From NCBI RefSeq assembly GCF_032056465.1, contig NZ_DAMBCL010000003.1: DNA of 64,000 nt, one strand, 5' to 3'. A program made the translations under genes and the position numbers. Numbering within the stretch: position 1 is the stretch's first letter; the number at the start of each line of letters is the position of its first letter. Source of the DNA: Mobilicoccus sp032056465. Lineage in GTDB: Bacteria > Actinomycetota > Actinomycetes > Actinomycetales > Dermatophilaceae. A model generated the notes under the pieces. It made no database searches, was not told where the DNA came from, and saw only the letters and a program-made list of their open reading frames with translations. Below, in pieces: positions 52,170 through 61,260 of the stretch.

Positions 52170-53495
52170 ATGAACCCCGATGCCACCCTGACACCGACAC
52201 CCGTGCTCGACGTCGTGGTCCCGGTCCACGACGAGCAGGCGAGCCTGGCTGCGTGCGTCACGCGGCTGCACGCCCACCTCGCGACGTACTTCCCCTACCC
52301 GTTCCGCATCACGGTCGCGGACAACGCCAGTACCGACGACACGTGGTCCGTGGCCGAGGCCCTCGCCCGCGACTTCCACGAGGTCACCGCCATCCGCCTT
52401 CCGGAGAAGGGGCGCGGTCGAGCGCTCACGGATGCTTGGCAGGCCTCCGACGCGACGGTCCTCGCCTACATGGACGTCGACCTCTCGACCGACCTCGACG
52501 CATTGTGGCCGCTTGTCGCGCCACTCTTGAGCGGCCACAGCGACGTCGCGATCGGGTCCCGGCTCGCGAACGGCTCCCGGGTCGTACGCGGCACCCGTCG
52601 CGAGGTCGTCTCCCGCTGCTACAACCTCCTCCTCCGTGCCTCCCTGCGCGCACGGTTCACCGACGCGCAGTGCGGCTTCAAGGCGATCCGCGCCGACGTG
52701 GCCCGTGCCCTCCTCCCGCATGTCCGCGACACGTCATGGTTCTTCGACACCGAACTCCTCGTGCTCGCCGAGCGGTGCGAACTGCGGATCCACGAGGTGC
52801 CCGTCGACTGGTTCGACGACCCGGACAGCCGCGTCGACGTCGTCGCCACCGCCCTGGACGACCTCCGCGGTGTGGCCCGACTGCGTCGGGCGCACGCACG
52901 CGGAGAGGTGCCCACGAGACAGATCGCCTCCACACTCGGCCGGGGACGTCTGCGCACCGGACTCGTGAGCCAGGTCGCCCGGTTCGCCGGGGTGGGTGTG
53001 ATGAGCACCGGTGTCCATCTGGGTCTGTTCGCCACGCTCCATGGCACCGGCGTGGGGTCTCAGACGGCGAACACGCTGGCGCTCCTCACCGCGACCGTCG
53101 TCAACACCGCGGTGAACCGCTCGTGGACCTTCGGCGCGACCGACGGCGCGTGGCGCCAGCAGGCCCAGGGCCTTGGCCTCTTCGGCCTGTTCTGGGCCCT
53201 CGCGGCCGGGGCGCTCGGCCTCCTGGACGCCGTGGCCCCCGGGGCCGGGACCGGGGTCCGGACCCTGGTCGTCGCGGTCGCCAACGTCCTCGCCACCGTC
53301 GTGAAGTTCGGGGTCTTCCGCCGGAGCATGGACCCCGATCGCGGAGACCGCGGCTTCTTCGTCGCCGACGACGACCAGGCGGAGTTCTCGCGCTGTCCCG
53401 CCCAGGATCGTGACGATCGCGAGGATGCCCATCCCGGTCGCACCGGACGCCCCCTGTCTCTCCTCGTGCCACCTCGGACCCCCGCTGTGGCCTGA
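52170..53495 (+). CDS. GT2 glycosyltransferase fused to a GtrA membrane domain
   Basis: 441 residues. The GT2 part (VLDVVVPVHDEQASLAACVT; TVADNASTDDTWSVAEALA; AYMDVDLSTDLDALWPLV; DAQCGFKAIRADVA) is dolichol/polyprenyl-phosphate sugar synthase-like. The GtrA part from about residue 265 has four membrane helices (VARFAGVGVMSTGVHLGLFA; NTAVNRSWTFG). Expected to make and flip a polyprenyl-phosphate sugar used by the GT39 enzyme. The last 45 residues are hydrophilic and unlike GtrA, perhaps a read-on extension. Confidence 0.9.
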   Translation: MNPDATLTPTPVLDVVVPVHDEQASLAACVTRLHAHLATYFPYPFRITVADNASTDDTWSVAEALARDFHEVTAIRLPEKGRGRALTDAWQASDATVLAYMDVDLSTDLDALWPLVAPLLSGHSDVAIGSRLANGSRVVRGTRREVVSRCYNLLLRASLRARFTDAQCGFKAIRADVARALLPHVRDTSWFFDTELLVLAERCELRIHEVPVDWFDDPDSRVDVVATALDDLRGVARLRRAHARGEVPTRQIASTLGRGRLRTGLVSQVARFAGVGVMSTGVHLGLFATLHGTGVGSQTANTLALLTATVVNTAVNRSWTFGATDGAWRQQAQGLGLFGLFWALAAGALGLLDAVAPGAGTGVRTLVVAVANVLATVVKFGVFRRSMDPDRGDRGFFVADDDQAEFSRCPAQDRDDREDAHPGRTGRPLSLLVPPRTPAVA

Positions 53496-53536
53496 CCCGT
53501 GGACCCATGGAGCCGGCCACTCCTCGGAGCCGTCGT

Positions 53537-53576
53537 AGGCGTGTCCCCCACCGTTCTCGCGGTGGGGGACACGCCT
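53537..53576 (+). terminator. Strong terminator after the GT2-GtrA gene
   Basis: Perfect 17-bp stem AGGCGTGTCCCCCACCG with its complement, loop TTCTCG, followed by GTGTTCGTTC. Confidence 0.85.
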
Positions 53577-53790
53577 GTGTTCGTTCCCATGACGGCGTGT
53601 GGGCTGCTCCCCACGGTCGTCCTGTGCGAGATGTCCGACGTCCCCCGCTGCTGTCGGCGGGCCTTGGCCTCTCTGCGTCCCTCACGGTGGTCACCCCGGG
53701 CGCGACTCGTCCGCGATGAACCACCATCGAGGCGGGGCCGCGTGGCCCCCTGACCGTGGTGAGGCCGACCGAGCCGTGACACGCGACGAC

Positions 53791-53825
53791 GCCGACCGAT
53801 CACCGTGAGCAGGTGACCGGTCGGC
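53791..53825 (-). terminator. Terminator-like hairpin
   Basis: GCCGACCGATCACC / GGTGACCGGTCGGC with one mismatch and a 7-base loop; lies beyond the 3' end of the minus-strand gene at 54038. Confidence 0.6.
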
Positions 53826-54037
53826 GCCGTCGTGGGGATCCTCGGGTCGATCTCAGGAGGCAGGGCCGCCTCGGGGTCGGGGTGTCTGTCGAGACAACGG
53901 GGGCACCGACAGGGCCGACGAGACAGGGAACACGCCTGCGGCAGCGCGGAACTCGGCCGAATGAGGAGCAGGCGAAGCGGCGCGGTGTCGACCTGTACCC
54001 CGACGCGACCGGCCGTTGAAGAGGCCGAGAGCGGGGC

Positions 54038-54481
54038 TCATCCGTCCGTTCCCGTCTTGGGCACCGCGTCGGTGTCGTCCTCGGCCGCCGGGACGTCGCC
54101 CCTCGCGACGTCGCCCGAGTCGGCGGACGTCCCCTGGGTGCGATCGGAGCTCGGGGCACCCGCCGGCGCGCCGGGGGGGCGCCCTCCAGCCTGTGGCCCC
54201 CCTCCCGTTCCATCCGCCTGCGGTCCGCCGTCGCGGCCCCCGCCGGACGCGTGTGGCCCGTGCATCCCGGCACCGCTCGACGCGCCGGTGCCGGCAGGCA
54301 TCGCCGCGGCAGCCGCAAGGGTTCCCGCCGAGGCGAACGAGACGGCGAGCGCAGCGGCGACCGCCGTCTTCCTGCCCGACCACCGTGGCGGGGTGAGGGC
54401 AGGTGCAGTGGCCGGGCCGCGCGAGCCCGGCGGGTCGACCGCGGCGGGCGCGGTGCGCCTCATGTGATCACGGAATGGCAT
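54038..54481 (-). CDS. Small exported Gly/Pro-rich protein
   Basis: 147 residues; the ATG at 54481 is preceded by AAGGAGGACTC. A basic N-terminus, one hydrophobic segment at about residues 40-62 (TAVAAALAVSFASAGTLAAA), then a low-complexity Gly/Ala/Pro/Asp tail. Likely a membrane-anchored or secreted protein. It is divergent from a two-component system and may be its target or sensor partner. Function unknown. Confidence 0.7.
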   Translation of the reverse strand: MPFRDHMRRTAPAAVDPPGSRGPATAPALTPPRWSGRKTAVAAALAVSFASAGTLAAAAAMPAGTGASSGAGMHGPHASGGGRDGGPQADGTGGGPQAGGRPPGAPAGAPSSDRTQGTSADSGDVARGDVPAAEDDTDAVPKTGTDG

Positions 54482-54714
54482 GAGTCCTCCTTCGCGACCC
54501 CGATCTGCGGGGACGACGGTGCGATGGCCTCACCGTCGTCCGCGATCCCATGACCCTGCTGTGGAGAGGCCACGACCCTGCCCAGACTCCACAGCCCACC
54601 GCCGCCGTCTGTTCGCGATCGCGACGGTCATCCCCCTTCGAAAGCCTGCGTCCACAGGCGACACATAGGCGCCGCACAGTCACGAGCGGGGAGCCTGCGT
54701 GTCTACTGGTGGCC

Positions 54715-55437
54715 ATGACCTCAGCACCCCGCCTCACCCGCCCCGACGGCTCACCGGTGCGGGTGCTCGTCGTCGACGACGAAGCCAACCTCACCGAGTT
54801 GCTGTCGATGGCGATGCGGTACGAGGGCTGGGAGATCCGCACCTCGCACGCCGGTGCCGACGCCGTGCGGGTCGCGCGCGAGTTCCGGCCCGACGCCGTC
54901 GTGCTCGACTGGATGCTGCCGGACTTCGACGGCCTCGAGGTGCTGCGCCGCATGCGAGGCGAGGACCCGAACATCCCCGTCCTGTTCCTCACCGCCAAGG
55001 ACGCCGTCGAGGACCGCGTGGCCGGGCTCACCGCCGGTGGTGACGACTACGTCGTCAAACCGTTCAGCCTCGAGGAGGTCGTCGCACGCGTGCGGGCTCT
55101 CATGCGCCGCACGGCCGTGACGACCGACGACTCCTCGGCGCTGCTCGTCGTCGGAGACCTCACCCTCGACGAGGACTCCCACGAGGTCACCCGGGCCGGC
55201 GACGACATCACCCTCACCGCCACCGAGTTCGAGCTGCTCCGGTACCTCATGCGCAACCCCAAGCGGGTGCTGAGCAAGGCGCAGATCCTCGATCGGGTGT
55301 GGAACTACGACTTCGGGGGGCAGGCGAACGTCGTCGAGCTCTACATCTCCTACCTGCGCAAGAAGATCGACGTCGGGCGCGACCCGATGATCCACACGAT
55401 GCGCGGCGCCGGGTACGTCCTCAAGCCGGCGTCGTGA
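54715..55437 (+). CDS. OmpR/PhoB-family response regulator
   Basis: 240 residues. Receiver domain with acidic pair Asp21/Asp22, phospho-acceptor Asp65 in AVVLDWMLPDFDG, Thr in FLTAKD and Lys in YVVKPF. Winged-helix output domain (LTATEFELLRYLMRNPKRVL; NVVELYISYLRKKID; HTMRGAGYVLK). Partner of the kinase that overlaps it. It may control the divergent small exported protein or the glycosyltransferase pair. Confidence 0.95.
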   Translation: MTSAPRLTRPDGSPVRVLVVDDEANLTELLSMAMRYEGWEIRTSHAGADAVRVAREFRPDAVVLDWMLPDFDGLEVLRRMRGEDPNIPVLFLTAKDAVEDRVAGLTAGGDDYVVKPFSLEEVVARVRALMRRTAVTTDDSSALLVVGDLTLDEDSHEVTRAGDDITLTATEFELLRYLMRNPKRVLSKAQILDRVWNYDFGGQANVVELYISYLRKKIDVGRDPMIHTMRGAGYVLKPAS

Positions 55438-56939
55438 GCAGCAGACTCTCGGGCGTCGTCGTCCCCTCGGGCCCGGCGGCGGGCCCCGCGGGGGCACGAC
55501 GCCGCGGACCGTTCTCCGGGTGGACGTTGCGCCGGACGCTCGTCGTCTCGATCGTCGCCCTGTTCGCGCTGGTCACGCTGGCGAGTGGCCTCGCCATGAG
55601 CGCGCTGCTCGAGCGCAGCCTCGTGGCCGAGCTCGATTCGCGGGTGGCGAGCACGGCCACCCGCGTGCTCGGCCCGGAGGGTCGGCGCGACGACGACCGC
55701 CGAGGACCCCCGGCGGACGCGGGGCAGCGCCGTCCCCTCGCCGACATGCTCGTCGTGGTCGTGCGAGGGTCGACCGTGCAGACGAACACCGTCGCCACCC
55801 GGAACGGGGGTTCGCGGTCGCTCTCCATCCCGCAGGTCCAGGCGTTGCTGCAGGCGGGCCTGACGAGCCGCCCCACGACGGTCGACCTCGGCGAGGACCT
55901 CGGTCGATACCGCGTCGTCGGGGTGACGACGCCCGACGGCGCGCGCGTCGTCACCGGCCTGCCGATGCACCCTCTCGAGGACTCGGTACGCCAGATGCGA
56001 CTCATCACGGCCGGCCTCGGGCTCCTCGGGTTCCTCCTCGTGGGGATCGGCACGGCGTTGCTCGTGGGCCGGGCGTTGCGCCCGCTCGATCGCGTCGCCG
56101 CCACGGCGACACGCGTCGCCACCCTGCCGCTGTCGAGCGGCGAGGTGGACCTCGCCGAGCGTGTCCCGAGCCGCGACACCGACCGGCGCACCGAAGTCGG
56201 GCAGGTGGGCGCGGCGCTCAACGACCTCCTCGACCACGTCGACGTGTCCCTGCGGCACCGGCAGGAGAGCGAGACGCAGCTCCGCCGGTTCGTCGCCGAC
56301 GCGAGTCACGAGCTCCGCACCCCGCTGGCCTCGATCCGCGGCTACACCGAGCTGTCGCTGCGCGACGGGCAGCTCCCCGGCGACGTCCGCACCTCGTTGG
56401 AGCGCGTGGAATCCGAGTCGGCCCGCATGGCCACCCTCGTCGAGGACCTGTTGCTGCTCGCCCGCCTCGACGCGGGACGCGACCTCGCGCGTGAGCCCGT
56501 CGACCTCACCCGACTGCTGCTCGAAGCGACGAGCGACGCCCGTATCGTCGGACCCGATCACCGGTGGCGCCTCGACCTGCCCGAGGAGGCCGTCGAGGTC
56601 GTCGGTGATCAGGCGCGCCTCACCCAGGTCCTCGTCAACGTGCTCGCCAACGCGCGCCTGCACACCCCTCCGGGGACGACGGTGACGGGGGCGCTCCGCG
56701 CCGAGGGCGGCGAAGCGGTGGTGACGATCTGCGACGACGGCCCCGGCATCGACCCGGCGCTGTTGCCGACCGTGTTCCAACGGTTCTCCCGCGGGGACGC
56801 CGCCCGCGCCCGCACCCAGTGGTCGACCGGGCTCGGCCTGTCGATCGTGCAGGCCGTCGTGACCGCCCACCGCGGCACGGTCGACCTCGAGTCCCGGCCG
56901 GGCCGGACCTGCCTCACCCTGCGCCTCCCCCGGGCGTGA
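55434..56939 (+). CDS. Sensor histidine kinase
   Basis: 501 residues from a GTG overlapping the regulator stop (GTGA). Two membrane helices (about 34-56 and 185-207) flank an extracytoplasmic sensor of about 125 residues; HAMP follows (ALRPLDRVAATATRVATLPL), then H-box FVADASHELRTPLASIRGY, N-box VLVNVLANARLHTP, G1 ICDDGPGI, F-box FQRFSRGD and G2 TGLGLSIVQAVV. It resembles the actinobacterial TcrY/MtrB-like class. Signal unknown. Confidence 0.95.
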   Translation: MSSRLSGVVVPSGPAAGPAGARRRGPFSGWTLRRTLVVSIVALFALVTLASGLAMSALLERSLVAELDSRVASTATRVLGPEGRRDDDRRGPPADAGQRRPLADMLVVVVRGSTVQTNTVATRNGGSRSLSIPQVQALLQAGLTSRPTTVDLGEDLGRYRVVGVTTPDGARVVTGLPMHPLEDSVRQMRLITAGLGLLGFLLVGIGTALLVGRALRPLDRVAATATRVATLPLSSGEVDLAERVPSRDTDRRTEVGQVGAALNDLLDHVDVSLRHRQESETQLRRFVADASHELRTPLASIRGYTELSLRDGQLPGDVRTSLERVESESARMATLVEDLLLLARLDAGRDLAREPVDLTRLLLEATSDARIVGPDHRWRLDLPEEAVEVVGDQARLTQVLVNVLANARLHTPPGTTVTGALRAEGGEAVVTICDDGPGIDPALLPTVFQRFSRGDAARARTQWSTGLGLSIVQAVVTAHRGTVDLESRPGRTCLTLRLPRA

Positions 56940-56970
56940 GCTCACCCGCTCACCCCGTCGCGCCGCGGGC

Positions 56971-57090
56971 CGCCCCTCCGTCGTCCACCGATGGCGGCAC
57001 GCATCGGCCAGATCGCAGCCCGCCGCCAGGCGGCCTCGGTCACCGCGCGGATCGCCGCGGCGGACCGCGTCGACGGACGACGGAGGACGG
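56971..57090. repeat. 120-bp inverted-repeat element, family 2 copy B
   Basis: Begins CGCCCCTCCGTCGTCCACCG, matching copy A (21389) at about 23 of 26 left-end bases. The right end (GCGTCGACGGACGACGGAGG) matches copy A at 15 of 20. The arms pair imperfectly. Lies after the histidine kinase gene, convergent to tRNA-Ser. Confidence 0.6.
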
Positions 57091-57121
57091 ACGACGACGC
57101 GGAGGAGAGCCCGACATGCGA

Positions 57122-57151
57122 AAGCGCCCCCGACGGTGGTCGGGGGCGCTT
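57122..57151 (-). terminator. Terminator of tRNA-Ser(GCT)
   Basis: Perfect 13-bp stem AAGCGCCCCCGAC / GTCGGGGGCGCTT, loop GGTG, ending in a short T-run on the minus strand. Confidence 0.85.
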
Positions 57152-57154
57152 CTC

Positions 57155-57248
57155 TGGCGGAGGCGGAGGGATTTGAACCCTCGATGGGGTTTAACCCCCA
57201 AACCCGCTTAGCAGGCGGGCGCCATAGACCGGACTAGGCGACGCCTCC
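57155..57248 (-). tRNA. tRNA-Ser (GCT)
   Basis: Acceptor GGAGGCG / CGCCTCC, long variable arm, T-arm GAGGGTTCAAATCCCTC, anticodon GCT in CTGCTAA. CCA is encoded. Reads AGC/AGU. Confidence 0.95.
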
Positions 57249-57635
57249 ACGCCGAATCCGTGACGCCGCGAGCAGGACCCGCAGCGTGAGACACAGCAGA
57301 GGTCAGCCTACCCGGCGCCCTGCGCCGAGACAAAAAACCGACGGCGACGAGACCGACGGTGGTGCCACGGCGAGCCTCCGCTCGACCTCGTCCGAGGTCG
57401 CCGCCGCCCCCCCCCCCCCCCCCCNNNNNNNNNNCGCGCGACCCCGCCCGCACCATCGCCGTGCCCTGGCGACCCCACCGTCGCCCGACTCCGCACGACC
57501 GGAGGACCGGCGGGGGCACCCCCGCCCGCGCGTTATCATGGGAGGTCGGGGCTGGCGAATTGAGGCCGGACGACGTAGACGGCCGATGACCACAGGGGCG
57601 GCGTCGGCCGGCCGTCCGACGCGAGGGGAGAAGCG
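57249..57635. other. Intergenic region with an assembly gap
   Basis: 18 Cs at 57407-57424 are followed by 10 Ns (57425-57434), a scaffold join of unknown true size. Open frames across it are artefacts. TTATCAT near 57535 could be the -10 box of the LCP gene. Confidence 0.9.
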
Positions 57636-59117
57636 ATGAGCAGCGGGAATCCCGGTGTGCCCGGGCCCGAGCCGCGACGCGGGCTCGGCGCCCTGCTGGG
57701 TCTCACGACGCTCGGCGCCGTCCTCCCGGGCTCGGGGTTGCTCCTCAGCGGTCGGCGCTGGCTGGGCGGGCTCATGCTCTCGGCGTTCGTCCTCTCGGTC
57801 GTCGGCGCGGCGGCATTCGTCTACGTCAAGGGCCCGACCGAGGTCGCGCTCTTCCTCGGCGTCCGACGCAACCTCCTCCTCGTCCTCGTCATGGCCGGGA
57901 TCGTCGCCCTCGTCCTGCTCGCCGCCTCCCTCGTCCACACCGCCGCCCTCAACTGGCCGTCACGCCCGCAGACCGCCAAACGCGCGCTGGCCGGCGTGTT
58001 CACCAGCGTGCTCGTCCTCGGCGTCCTCGCGCCGGCGGCGCCCGCGATGCAGTACGTGATGATCCACCGCGACACGGTGTCGTCGATCTTCTCCCACGGT
58101 GACGTGCGCCGAGGTGCGGGCGCGGCCACCCCGATCGGCAGCGGCAAGGACGCCTGGCGCAATTCCCCCCGCGTCAACGTCATGCTCATCGGGTCGGACG
58201 CCTACCCCGGCCGCCCCGGCATCCGCACCGATTCGATGATGGTGGCGAGCATCGACACGGTCACCGGTGACACCGTGCTCTTCGGCATCCCCCGCAACCT
58301 CGAGAACGTGCCCCTCGGCCCCGGCAACCCGCTCTCGCAGGTCTACCCCAAGGGGTACGACTGTGGCGACGAGTGCCTGCTCAACGAGGTCTGGAACGAG
58401 GGCGACAAGCACAAGGACCTCTTCCCCGGCGACCCCATGCCGGGCCTCACCGCCACGCGCCTCGCCCTCTCGGAGATCCTCGGCCTCGGCATCGACTACG
58501 CCGTCGTCATCGACATCCGCGGGTTCTCGGCCCTCGTCGACGCGATGGGTGGGGTCGAAATCACGGTCAAGGAGCGCATCCCGATCGGCGGCAAGGTCAA
58601 GAACGGGCAGATCGTGCCGGGATCGATCAACGGCTGGATCGAGCCCGGACCGCAGCATATGGACGGCTACACGGCCATGTGGTTCGCCCGGTCCCGCGCG
58701 ACGACCGACGACTTCAACCGCATGGGGCGGCAGCGCTGCATGGTCGGCGCGATCGTGCGCCAGGTCGACCCCGCGACGATGCTCGAGCGCTACCCGGAGC
58801 TCGCGAAGGTCGCCCGCGACCACGTGTACACGGACGTGCCGCCGGAGCACCTGCCCGCGTGGGCGGAGCTCGTGAGTCGGATCCAGAACGGCAAGATCCG
58901 GTCGCTGCCGTTCACGAACAAGATCGTCAAGGTCACCGACCCCGACTACGACCACATCCACGAGGTCGTCCAGAACGCGATCTCGCCGCACCCCACCGAG
59001 GGCGTCCCCGCGCCGACGGGGTCGACGCCGCGCTCCACGCCCACCCCGCGTCCCTCGTCGAGCCCGTCCCCCGGGGAGCCGGCCCAGGGTCTCGTCGACG
59101 TCAAGAACGCGTGCTGA
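57636..59117 (+). CDS. LCP (LytR-CpsA-Psr) family wall-polymer ligase
   Basis: 493 residues; the ATG follows GGGGAGAAGCG. Four membrane helices in the first 145 residues are more than the usual single anchor. The LCP domain follows: NVMLIGSDAYPGRPGIRTDS, MMVASIDTVTGDTVLFGIPR, MDGYTAMWFARSRATTDDFN, RMGRQRCMVGAIV, with the conserved Arg and Asp residues that bind the polyprenyl pyrophosphate. It attaches wall glycopolymers to peptidoglycan. The C-terminus is Pro/Ser-rich. Its 3' end overlaps the convergent DedA gene by 17 bases. Confidence 0.92.
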   Translation: MSSGNPGVPGPEPRRGLGALLGLTTLGAVLPGSGLLLSGRRWLGGLMLSAFVLSVVGAAAFVYVKGPTEVALFLGVRRNLLLVLVMAGIVALVLLAASLVHTAALNWPSRPQTAKRALAGVFTSVLVLGVLAPAAPAMQYVMIHRDTVSSIFSHGDVRRGAGAATPIGSGKDAWRNSPRVNVMLIGSDAYPGRPGIRTDSMMVASIDTVTGDTVLFGIPRNLENVPLGPGNPLSQVYPKGYDCGDECLLNEVWNEGDKHKDLFPGDPMPGLTATRLALSEILGLGIDYAVVIDIRGFSALVDAMGGVEITVKERIPIGGKVKNGQIVPGSINGWIEPGPQHMDGYTAMWFARSRATTDDFNRMGRQRCMVGAIVRQVDPATMLERYPELAKVARDHVYTDVPPEHLPAWAELVSRIQNGKIRSLPFTNKIVKVTDPDYDHIHEVVQNAISPHPTEGVPAPTGSTPRSTPTPRPSSSPSPGEPAQGLVDVKNAC

Positions 59118-59865
59118 CCCGCGCGCGCCACGACCGCACGGCCGCCACCGTCATGACCAGCAGGGCGGCGATCGCCACCCACCCGGCATAGAGCGCGTAC
59201 TGCTTCACGACGACGACGGCCGCGGCCCCCAGCCACGCCCCGAGGAGGACGCACACGGTCTGGGTCGCCGCCGCCGTCGCGACGTCGAGAAGGACGAACG
59301 TGCGAAACCGCCCACGGGCCGTCCCGAGCGCGACGATGACGAGTTCCCGTGCGACGGGTAGCGGGACGTAGGTGAGCACGATCGCCACCGCCTGGTAGCG
59401 CCGCACGAACGCCTTGGCCCGAGTGATGCGCCGCAGGGCCCGTGGGGAGTCGCCGCCGACCCGGGTGAGCGCGGCGTCGCCCCACAACCGTCCCGCCCAC
59501 CAGAACACCCAGTGGAACTTGACGATCGAGAGGATCCCCCCGAGCAACGGCCACAGCCAGGGGCCCTCCCCGACCCTCGCGGTGGCGCCGACCGCCACCA
59601 GCGCGGGCCTGCTCCCGGTGATCACCGCGAGCAGCGCGGGGTCGACGCCCAGCAGCCATGCCCGCAGCGGGATGGCGACGAACCCGTAGGCGGTCACGAG
59701 CAGCAGCCCCCCAGCCACGACCGCCTCGGTCGCACGGCGTCGCCGCTGCGGGTCGAGCCTCGCGCGCGGAGTCGGGTGGGGAGCGGGTGCCCTCGTCGGT
59801 ACGGTCGCGGCGGAGCTCGGCACGGCCGGGGACGACCCCTGGCGACCGACGCGTCCGGTGTTCAC
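59101..59865 (-). CDS. DedA/VTT-like membrane protein, paralog 1
   Basis: 254 residues; the GTG overlaps the stop of paralog 2 (GTGA). About five membrane helices, with WWAGRLWGDAALTR and AIVLTYVPLPVARELVIVAL typical for the VTT (SNARE-associated Golgi) fold. DedA proteins act as lipid scramblases/flippases for polyprenyl or phospholipids. Pro replaced motifs are not obvious. Function inferred from fold. Confidence 0.85.
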   Translation of the reverse strand: MNTGRVGRQGSSPAVPSSAATVPTRAPAPHPTPRARLDPQRRRRATEAVVAGGLLLVTAYGFVAIPLRAWLLGVDPALLAVITGSRPALVAVGATARVGEGPWLWPLLGGILSIVKFHWVFWWAGRLWGDAALTRVGGDSPRALRRITRAKAFVRRYQAVAIVLTYVPLPVARELVIVALGTARGRFRTFVLLDVATAAATQTVCVLLGAWLGAAAVVVVKQYALYAGWVAIAALLVMTVAAVRSWRARVSTRS

Positions 59866-60827
59866 GCGCGCGTGGACGCGCCCGGCTCAGGCGGTCGGCG
59901 ATCTCCGGAGACGCCCGGGGTGCCGGTGTCGGCGGTGTCGGCGTTGTCAACCGTGTCAGCGGTGTCGACCGTGCCGGCGGTGTCGGCCGTGTCCGCGGCG
60001 CGGGCGCCCTCCCGTTGGGCCTTGCGCATCGCCCCGATGACGATGACGACGAAGATCGCGACGGTGAGCCACAGCGAGTACCGGGCGATGACCTCGACGA
60101 CCTGGACGACCGGCTCGCCGATGCGGTAGCCGAGGTAGAGCCACACGGCCTGGACCACGGCGGAGGCCGTGAGGTCGACGGCGAGGAGCTTGCGGAACCG
60201 CGTGCCGGAGACACCGAGCACCGCGGCGATGAGCCCTCGGGGGATGGGCAGGACGGGGACGTTCATGAGGATGATGACGAGCGACTCGTACCGTCGTGCC
60301 CATTCCCCCGCGCGGGCGGCCGAACGGGCCTTGCGCTTGGAGTCACCGACCATGCTCGTGACGAACACGTCGCCCCAGAGGCTCCCGGCCCACCACATGA
60401 GCAGGTCGAGCTTGATCGCGCTCACCGTCGACAGGACGAACGCGACCACGACGACGGTCATGGAGGTGAGTCCGACGGCGTGCTGCGCGCCGATCGTCAC
60501 GAGCGCCGAGCGGCTTCCCGAGAGCCCGGCGAGCACGAGGGGGTTGTATCCGAGCAGCGTCGGGCGGGCGAGCATGATGACGATGCCGTACACCGCGCTG
60601 AGGGCGATGAGCGCCAGGCAGACGTGGTCGGCGCGGGTGGGGGTGTACTCCTCCGGCCAGAACCCGGCCTGCGCCCCGGCGCTCACCTTCTTGGCCGCCG
60701 TCGCGCCCGGGCCCCTCTCACCGGAGGCCTGCGCCGAGGCTCGTTCGGCCGCGATCGGATCGGGACGCGGTTCACGCGATCCGTGGGGCGGGGGCCGCCG
60801 GCCGTCGGTGGGGTGCTCGTCACTCAC
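59862..60827 (-). CDS. DedA/VTT-like membrane protein, paralog 2
   Basis: 321 residues from the GTG at 60827. N-terminal 75 residues are polar; then VCLALIALSAVYGIVIMLAR, LLMWWAGSLWGDVFVTSMVG, LVIILMNVPVLPIPRGLIAA and a final helix. The C-terminus has an ADT/DTA repeat (TADTAGTVDTADTVDNADTA; bases 59925-60000), a GTGTCGGCN-type microsatellite. TACCCT lies eight bases before the GTG, so the mRNA is nearly leaderless. Co-transcribed with paralog 1. Confidence 0.85.
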   Translation of the reverse strand: MSDEHPTDGRRPPPHGSREPRPDPIAAERASAQASGERGPGATAAKKVSAGAQAGFWPEEYTPTRADHVCLALIALSAVYGIVIMLARPTLLGYNPLVLAGLSGSRSALVTIGAQHAVGLTSMTVVVVAFVLSTVSAIKLDLLMWWAGSLWGDVFVTSMVGDSKRKARSAARAGEWARRYESLVIILMNVPVLPIPRGLIAAVLGVSGTRFRKLLAVDLTASAVVQAVWLYLGYRIGEPVVQVVEVIARYSLWLTVAIFVVIVIGAMRKAQREGARAADTADTAGTVDTADTVDNADTADTGTPGVSGDRRPPEPGASTRA

Positions 60828-60914
60828 GGTTCCCCAGGGTAGGCCACCGACCGCGGCGACCCCGGCGGCCGAGTGCGGACCCGGGCGGGAGGGGTGACTC
60901 GCCCCCGCCGGATG

Positions 60915-60971
60915 ACCGGACCTCCCGGGGACCACCGGACCTTCCCGAGACCACCGGACCTCCCTGGAACC
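60915..60971. repeat. 19-bp tandem repeat, three copies
   Basis: ACCGGACCTCCCGGGGACC and two variants in direct order, between the DedA and cspA genes. Confidence 0.75.
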
Positions 60972-61005
60972 ACCGGGACGACCGTCGTGATCTCCCGAGA
61001 TGCCG

Positions 61006-61038
61006 CGAGGGGCTCCCGGACGAACCGGGAGCCCCTCG
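61006..61038 (-). terminator. Terminator of the cold-shock gene
   Basis: Perfect 14-bp stem CGAGGGGCTCCCGG / CCGGGAGCCCCTCG with a 5-base loop, 18 bp after the cspA stop. Confidence 0.85.
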
Positions 61039-61056
61039 GGGAAGTCTGCGGACGGA

Positions 61057-61260
61057 TCAGAGCGGGCGGACGTTGTCGGCCTGCGGACCCTTGGGACCCT
61101 GCGTGACCTCGAACTCCACGCGCTGCGCCTCGTCGAGCGAGCGGTATCCGTTGGTCTGGATGGCGGAGTAGTGGACGAACACGTCCGGGCCACCCCCATC
61201 CTGCGCGATGAAGCCGAAGCCCTTCTCAGCGTTGAACCACTTGACGGTGCCCTGTGCCAT
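61057..61260 (-). CDS. cspA: Cold-shock protein
   Basis: 67 residues: MAQGTVKWFNAEKGFGFIAQ with RNP1 KGFGFI and RNP2 VFVHY. Single OB-fold RNA chaperone. The gene is monocistronic with a terminator and a leader upstream (61261 onward) of the kind used for post-transcriptional control of csp mRNAs. Confidence 0.97.
   Translation of the reverse strand: MAQGTVKWFNAEKGFGFIAQDGGGPDVFVHYSAIQTNGYRSLDEAQRVEFEVTQGPKGPQADNVRPL

Larger units (their letters stand above)
53496..54037. other. Intergenic region with two terminators
   Basis: About 540 bases between convergent genes. It contains terminators at 53537-53576 and 53791-53825; short open frames here cross those hairpins and are not supported. 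Confidence 0.55.

Noticed and set aside
53499..53753. Short plus-strand open frame after the GT2-GtrA gene
   Set aside because: It crosses a perfect 17-bp terminator hairpin and has no Shine-Dalgarno or homology.
57308..57938. Open frames running across the N run near 57425
   Set aside because: Translation through unknown bases and a poly-C tract is an assembly artefact.
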